From the NCBI GenBank assembly GCA_033065855.1, contig JAVXUO010000847.1:1-64000 (forward strand): 64,000 nucleotides of DNA, in the 5' to 3' direction. The notes beneath the pieces were generated by a model, which was not told the DNA's origin, searched no databases, and saw only the letters and a list, made by a program, of their open reading frames with translations. Positions within the stretch are counted from its first letter, which is position 1, and each line of letters begins with the position of its first letter. Origin of the DNA: Escallonia rubra. Lineage: Eukaryota > Streptophyta > Magnoliopsida > Escalloniales > Escalloniaceae. Both the position numbers and the translations under genes were made by a program. Shown one piece after another: positions 58,751-64,000 of the stretch.

Positions 58751-59027
58751 ACCGGATGTATTTAAAGAAAGAAGATATAATCCTATTAACGTACATCAGA
58801 TCAGCATTGTACCGAACTTTGAAGATTCAAATGCCTCGTGAATATTATGCAACACAGAAGCAACATAAGCCAAAAGGATGTGGGGAGGGAGAAAAAAAGA
58901 AACTAAAAATCAAGCTCGCACCACTTTGTATTGTGTCTTGCTGTACATAGATGATACTGGATTTATACGGTGTGATGAAAGGAAAGTAGAAACTACAACA
59001 AAGAAAAAGGAAGTGGAAGAGGGAAAC

Positions 59028-59744
59028 TCAAAGTTTCAAATTAAGGTCAGGCAAAGATGAAGCTGTACCAGGTCGTGGAGCCATTGCTACCAAATCGACA
59101 TTACCACCAACTCCCTCACCAATTTGACGAAAACTACCAGGCCAAAACAGCTCTGCTTCTTCATCCTCCATAAATATTGGCAACCCGCAAAAGCCTTGGT
59201 TGAACCTAGCTCCAGCTCTCGTCACATGGAAAGGACTCTCTGACGGGACAACTCCTTGGTGCACTGATGCATGAGCTTCAATGCCTAGCGACCGAAATGC
59301 AGATCCGTGGAGAGGCAAAGATGCCAAGCTAGCATACCTATTTGACAGCATACCCATCCGCATTGCTCGCTTTGCCAGTGTCCTCTCCCTCTTGTGTGCA
59401 TTCTGATGCCCTCCCAGAGCCTGTGAACTGTAAAACTTGCGCCGGCAATAGTTGCAAGAAAAAACCCTTTGTATTGCTCTTAATGGGTTGTGAGGAGCCA
59501 TTTCACTGCTGGACTCATGCATGACCTTCAACTCATCATCATTGGAATTAAAACCGAGGGTAAGGTCGAGGGTAACAGGTGCCGGATTAGGGTTGAGCTT
59601 CATGGGATTCGAGAGACTGCATGAAGTGTAATTGCTATCATGGGAGACATCATGGGAGAACTCTTGGTTGGATATGTCAGAGGCTACATGGCTGCTGACT
59701 TCAGACTCTTCTTCAGATTCAAAGGTAATATCTGTAGGCTTCAT
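59028..59744 (-). CDS. C2H2 zinc-finger EAR-motif transcriptional repressor, ZFP1/3/4/7 type
   Basis: Intact intronless frame of 238 codons. A single plant-type C2H2 finger, [20 protein letters not shown], has zinc ligands Cys97, Cys100, His113 and His117 and the QALGGH helix that contacts DNA. Two EAR-like repression motifs flank it: LDLTLGF at 59-65 and DLNLKL at the very C-terminus. The layout (acidic N-terminus with [11 protein letters not shown], finger, [15 protein letters not shown]-terminal DLNL) is that of the Arabidopsis ZFP1/3/4/6/7 subgroup, nuclear regulators linked to ABA and trichome/hormone responses. I start at ATG 59744 because the triplet at 59789 is GTG. The closest member cannot be settled by eye. 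Confidence 0.92.
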   Translation of the reverse strand: MKPTDITFESEEESEVSSHVASDISNQEFSHDVSHDSNYTSCSLSNPMKLNPNPAPVTLDLTLGFNSNDDELKVMHESSSEMAPHNPLRAIQRVFSCNYCRRKFYSSQALGGHQNAHKRERTLAKRAMRMGMLSNRYASLASLPLHGSAFRSLGIEAHASVHQGVVPSESPFHVTRAGARFNQGFCGLPIFMEDEEAELFWPGSFRQIGEGVGGNVDLVAMAPRPGTASSLPDLNLKL

Positions 59745-60463
59745 GCTCTGTTGAAGAGAGCAGCGAAGGCGTGGATTTATTCTTTTCACGTGATGAATCA
59801 GAGGAGTTCTATATCAAACTGTTATAGGGGTAAAATTATCTCCACCTGCAAGCATGACAAAAAGATTATTTGGTGCAGTTTAGAGGGAGTAGTTGCACAG
59901 AGAAAGAGAGAGGACACCATGAATTGTAATATTACTAATGAAATAACGGTCTGTCAGATGACTCTTGACAAGACAGGCAAGAAGGCCCTTTATAACAGTT
60001 CAGAGTAATATTTGCATATGCACTTCAACAAACTGATTCTTACCTATTATAGATTTCAAGAATGATGTGTACATGCTTAATGCTTGTCTAGACTGCTGTT
60101 CTGTGGCTATTATTTGACGAGTGGATACAAATTTTGCAATTCATGTGTCTTGACATGCCATGCCAGCTAACCATACCTGCATATATGCATGAAAACATGA
60201 TCATTGGGTAGAAATAATATTTGACATCCATATACTAATGCTGAATGCATGTAGACGTTTCAACTCAGGCTACTATTTGAAAAACCAGGTAGCATGTCAA
60301 GGTACGAACTCATGTTTATGACCCCCGTCCACAAATGCAATATTCTTAGGCTCCAGAAGGCAATCAATCAGCCTGTAACCAAGCTAATGGGGTCATAAGG
60401 TGGCCAACAATATTAGCACAATCAGCCGTACAAATTATTAACCTCTATGCAGGAGGGAAACTA
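59745..60463 (-). promoter_or_regulatory. Upstream region of the ZFP gene
   Basis: No coding sequence. Holds the 5'UTR and presumably the promoter of the minus-strand ZFP gene; I could not fix a TATA box or transcription start. Confidence 0.4.
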
Positions 60464-61555
60464 GGGGCCTGTATGTATAGCATTTTTGTTTTCCGTCTTC
60501 ATTTTGTGTTCTTGTTTTCATTAGTTTCGTATCCAATTACTGAAATATGGTTGCGTACTTCTATAATTTTCGCCTATGTTACATGGACTCTTCATAATGC
60601 GTGAAGTACCCGTGTCGACACTCAACACTTGGACATGTATATGGAATATGTGCTCGACATATCTTATAGGATATGCCACTAAGAACACTATCTTATAGTG
60701 TTTCTTTTAGTTCGTTATTGTTTCGAGAAGATAAAACAATTTGCGCCATACAAAACACCAAGCTAACTAAGGAGCAACTAACAGCCGATGACGTGGTGTC
60801 AAGTACACTACGGGTTAACCCATTAGATGCTCGTATACAGTTTGGTTCTGGAGCGTCATATTCTTTTGTATCCCTTACTTTGGCATAGTAATTGAGGGTT
60901 AAAACCCATCCTTTGGGAACTGATCTCGAGATAGGCACTCCGTTGGGAGAGTCTTTGACTGTTTCTACAGTTCTCTGACTCTACTGTCCATGTTGGGGAT
61001 AGAGATCTTCTCTTGGATCACATCCCAAAGGAGAGCAGCAGATGGGTCGAGGGAAAATTAAAAGAGATGCGGTGGTATCTTGAACAGCTTTGCAGGCGAC
61101 GCGATGTCGTTCTCTCCGGTCACGGACTGCCTCTTGGGGGCTTGATTTGGAGACGGCAGTTACTGGCGTCTCGGTCGTCGCTGCACTGGGTTTTTGCACA
61201 GTCACAGCTTCTGTGTAAATATTGGCAGCTTGAGGAATGTGGTGAGAGAGTTGATTTATTCGTTGGAAATGAAAATGAAGGGGAGAAACAGAAGAGAGGG
61301 TGAGAGAGGAGAGCTCCCCTGATGTGACCATGAGAGAAGTGGAAGAAAAAGGGTGAATATGAGTGAATGTTTTCTCTTACACCGGAGTGAAGTGTGTCGA
61401 GAAAGCTGAAAGAACCATTGAGGTGTTTTCAGTTTTTCTGGCACTGTTTGAGCATGTGTATCAAAAACGAATACAGAAAATGGTCAAAGTACACAGAAAA
61501 AAGCATCTTTTCTGCATTACTTTGAAAAGAAAAAAAAAACAAACATACAGGCCCT
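60464..61555. mobile_element. hAT-like non-autonomous element
   Basis: The left end is (TA)GGGGCCTGTATGTATAGC and the right end on the minus strand is (TTTA)GGGCCTGTATGTTTG, with subterminal TTTTTGTTTTC / TTTTTTTTTTC stretches. This is the GGGGCCTGTTTGG class of hAT-type MITE termini. No transposase; internal open frames (60673-61331) overlap on both strands and are not credible genes. The 8-bp target duplication is not clear. It sits ~700 bp upstream of the ZFP gene. Confidence 0.62.
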
Positions 61556-62518
61556 AAATTTCTGTCAAATATGCAAGTGAACATGGGAAATTGTGAGTTG
61601 AACCATGTTGCTTTTCAAATTCTGTTCTTTATAGATATCAAGTTTTAAGTAATAACTCAGTCCTACGTAGCTTTTCAAGCAAACAACATAGAAAAGAAGG
61701 AAAGAGCAGAAGCATGAGTGCCGTCAGTCAACCATTAGCGATTGCAAAAAGTGGCAGCACACATGTTCAAACCTAAAACCTGAAGATCATCAGCCACAAG
61801 CTATTAACACCATACCAGGAAATGGCCCATTTAACTAGTATTTATGTACAAGCACTGAAATGGAGATGGTTAATACAAGCCCAAGTGCTGATTGATGCTG
61901 TTCATAAACAAACTCATACATAGCACGATAAAAGAATTCAACGGCGGCTTCTTTTTTGGTTTGGTTTTGGTGGGGTGGAGGGACGGGGAAGGGGGATGCC
62001 AAAGGCTAGCATATAAAAATATATATACGCATATGAACATGCATGTGTACATACATAAAAGCAAGTGTGTGTTTGGCAGTTCAGCTCCATCTTTTATGTC
62101 CTCCCAGTGAGTTGTTATTAATTAAGTTCTTATGGTTTTTGGACTATGATTGTGCAACTATTACTGCTTCAATAGTAGCATCAAACTTGATTTTAGATTT
62201 ATGGAACTTGAGACCAGTTTGTGGTGTCACGACATGTTACGAAGTACAGGTGGTAAAGGTGGTTAGGTAGTTTAAAAATGCAAAACAATGAAAGAGAGAA
62301 GGTCAAAATTTTGCGAAGAATAAAACAGAAATGGATAAAGAACTCTTCAGTATGGGGAAAAAGTCGGAAACAAGAGCTTTGGTGGCCTTTCATTTGAAGG
62401 TATAACTTTGCTAGACATGCTATATAGCCCAAAAGGGGATGTTTCTTTCAAAATTTAATTAGGATGGTGAAGACGCGCCCTTTGAGGCTATTTTTGGCAA
62501 CTGATCATATGTGTGCTT

Positions 62519-62576
<58 letters not shown>

Positions 62577-63870
62577 CAGTCTTTGTCCCAACCAAGTTAG
62601 TGCTCACCGATCCTTTTAGAAATTCATCCCACCAATTGCTTTGCCTGCAAGGGACCAGTTTCTTAACATATTGGAACTTGGAAAACTGTATCCAAATAAA
62701 ACACACATTTTCACTCTTTTAAAATGGGGTACCAAAGATACTACTTGCTTTCATCTCCTTTCGAAAGGCATCTTTTCATCTTTCAAGAGTATAAAAGAAA
62801 AAGCAACAAAAGGCCAACTAAACATACCGAAATATGCGATGTAGATATCTCAAGAAAAAATTTGCAGTAAGAATGTAAGACCTTGATGAATGCAACTCAA
62901 AAGATACGTTACAGTTACAGTCCTACCTCAACATTAGCAAATAATAGACACTAGAGAAAAATATGTGAGTTTAACTAAAAAGACGGTAGATGGTCGTATA
63001 TTTTTTCCTTTTCTACTCAAAGATAGAATACATAAAAGACTAACTTCACATTCTTGTATATAAATAGTTCTTTTGGACTCTGCAGAGGCTCAAATTACTC
63101 TCACAGAAATTGATAAAAAGTAGCATATGCCAAAATATATGCCATGCGTAGGTGGTTTTCATTCTCTTAGGATATGTCAAGCTTGTCGGTCCTACAACAG
63201 AGCTTTTGGCTTTTGTCAGTAGAGCGGGCTGGAGTAGGTTGCTTGTAGTGACGGTAGAGAATTTAAAGGGTGGGGTTGATAATGACTGATGGTGGCCATA
63301 CTCGTGAAGGGAGAGTGCACAGTCCAGTTAGTTCTACGGGCAAAACTTTAGGGAGCGAGGATTGAGGGCTTGCAATGGTAAAGGGATAGACGAAGGGAGT
63401 GATTGGGGACAGTAGTGGTGATCCACTCTGGGGGAATGTGTCATCCAAATACAATGACATAGGCCAACAAAAGTTAGGGAACACAGACACAAACACAGAG
63501 GGAGAGAGGACACAGATTCGGTATGTATTGGCTACACCTAATTATTTACTCAGTGGCATCAGTTCTAGTGAAATTACAGAAATCCAGAGCAGTAATCAAT
63601 TACAAATCATAACTTAGTTGTAAAAAAAAAAAAAAAAAATATCTACATAATTGGACAACATGAGCATAAATGAATTCCATTGCTAACATTTACAGAATAT
63701 CATAAATGCATTCGGTTGGAAAATACCGATGCTGACGCAAAATACAATATCAGATTCCCCAAGTTGTTTGGTTGCAGTTAATGACTTCAATTTCAAAAAC
63801 TTTTCGAATCCATTCCCATTGGTCCCCACTCCCGAGAACCTATCTACAGCAAAGTATTCCGTTAATACGT
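61556..63870. other. Intergenic, no gene recognised
   Basis: Contains a compound (TG)n(AG)n microsatellite (62517-62572) and an A-run at 63620-63637 that could be the tail of a retroposon, but no body with Pol III boxes was recognised upstream of it. Confidence 0.4.
62517..62572 (+). repeat. (TG)n(AG)n compound microsatellite
   Basis: About 12 TG/GT units followed directly by about 15 GA units. Confidence 0.9.
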
Positions 63871-63879
63871 ATCCATAGG

Positions 63880-63889
63880 TCTATATAAC
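63880..63889 (+). promoter_or_regulatory. Candidate TATA box of the gene at 63937
   Basis: TCTATATAAC lies about 50 bp upstream of the ATG, leaving room for a very short 5'UTR (CAACTTACACATACAACC context). Confidence 0.45.
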
Positions 63890-63936
63890 CCCGTCTTGTC
63901 TCTGCAGAGAATCAACTTACACATACAACCACAAAG

Positions 63937-64000
63937 ATGGAAAATGAGAGCAGCTTTGTTTATGGCCGCTGCAAAAAGAATTATGCTGCTGCAAAAGGCT
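63937..64000 (+). CDS. Start of a probable mini zinc finger / ZF-HD protein (partial)
   Basis: The ATG at 63937 opens a frame of 21 codons to the window edge: MENESSFVYGRCKKNYAAAK. The YG-x-C-x-K-N-x-A-A-A-x-G spacing matches the beginning of the ZF-HD dimerisation domain found in MIF and ZHD proteins (VxYGECxKNHAA...GG). The tyrosine in place of the usual histidine (NYA for NHA) is unusual, since that histidine is a presumed zinc ligand. The rest lies outside the window, so this is tentative. Confidence 0.45.
   Translation, partial: MENESSFVYGRCKKNYAAAKG

Noticed and set aside
59745-59789. Extension of the ZFP frame to 59789
   Set aside because: The triplet is GTG, not ATG; the first ATG at 59744 begins a typical subgroup N-terminus.

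Overview
The window looks like nuclear DNA of a flowering plant, most likely a eudicot. The evidence is an intact multi-exon cytokinin-receptor histidine kinase, a plant QALGGH zinc-finger gene, and a dense set of plant transposon families (MULE/FAR1, CACTA, copia-like gag-only elements, LINE, TRIM, hAT-like MITEs). No bacterial or organellar gene organisation is visible. I recognise only two complete single-copy genes plus the first codons of a third. Most of the rest is nested and decaying mobile DNA.

Layout. 1-8016: a Mutator-like element carrying a plant-mobile-domain (PMD) gene on + and a FAR1/MULE transposase gene on -, in convergent orientation and bounded by matching inverted ends. 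Its transposase gene is split by a 2,057-bp solo LTR with a perfect 5-bp target duplication, and that LTR itself holds a small MITE. 8.7-11.7 kb: two non-autonomous elements, one with a 10-bp target duplication inside a local 200-bp tandem duplication that preserves the empty site. 15.2-22.9 kb (-): an HK4/CRE1 cytokinin receptor, 11 coding exons, 1,000 codons, open throughout. 24.7-28.1 kb: two further TIR elements. 28.5-31.9 kb: a gag-only LTR relic interrupted by a complete 1,250-bp TRIM with PBS, PPT and target duplication.

33.7-39.8 kb: a tandem duplication carrying a predicted secreted, possibly GPI-anchored protein. The first copy is open; the second has a nonsense codon and two large deletions. 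39.9-46 kb: a CACTA element (PTTA/En-Spm gene and TNP2 gene, both -) with a clear left end but no recognisable right end. 46.1-46.6 kb: a cluster of strong hairpins. 46.8-50.4 kb (-): a second PMD gene, broken by stops, frameshifts and a solo LTR. 52.9-58.7 kb: a LINE whose middle is replaced by a gag-only LTR element, an LTR with internal sequence on both sides. 59.0-59.7 kb (-): a C2H2 EAR-type repressor gene. 60.5-61.6 kb: another hAT-like element. 63.94 kb to the end (+): the first codons of a probable mini zinc finger/ZF-HD gene.

The cellular genes (HK4, ZFP, MIF-like) do not form a functional cluster in any way the sequence shows. The main interest is structural: two PMD genes in different transposon settings, each setting hit by a solo LTR, and several insertions that can be reconstructed to the base from their target duplications.
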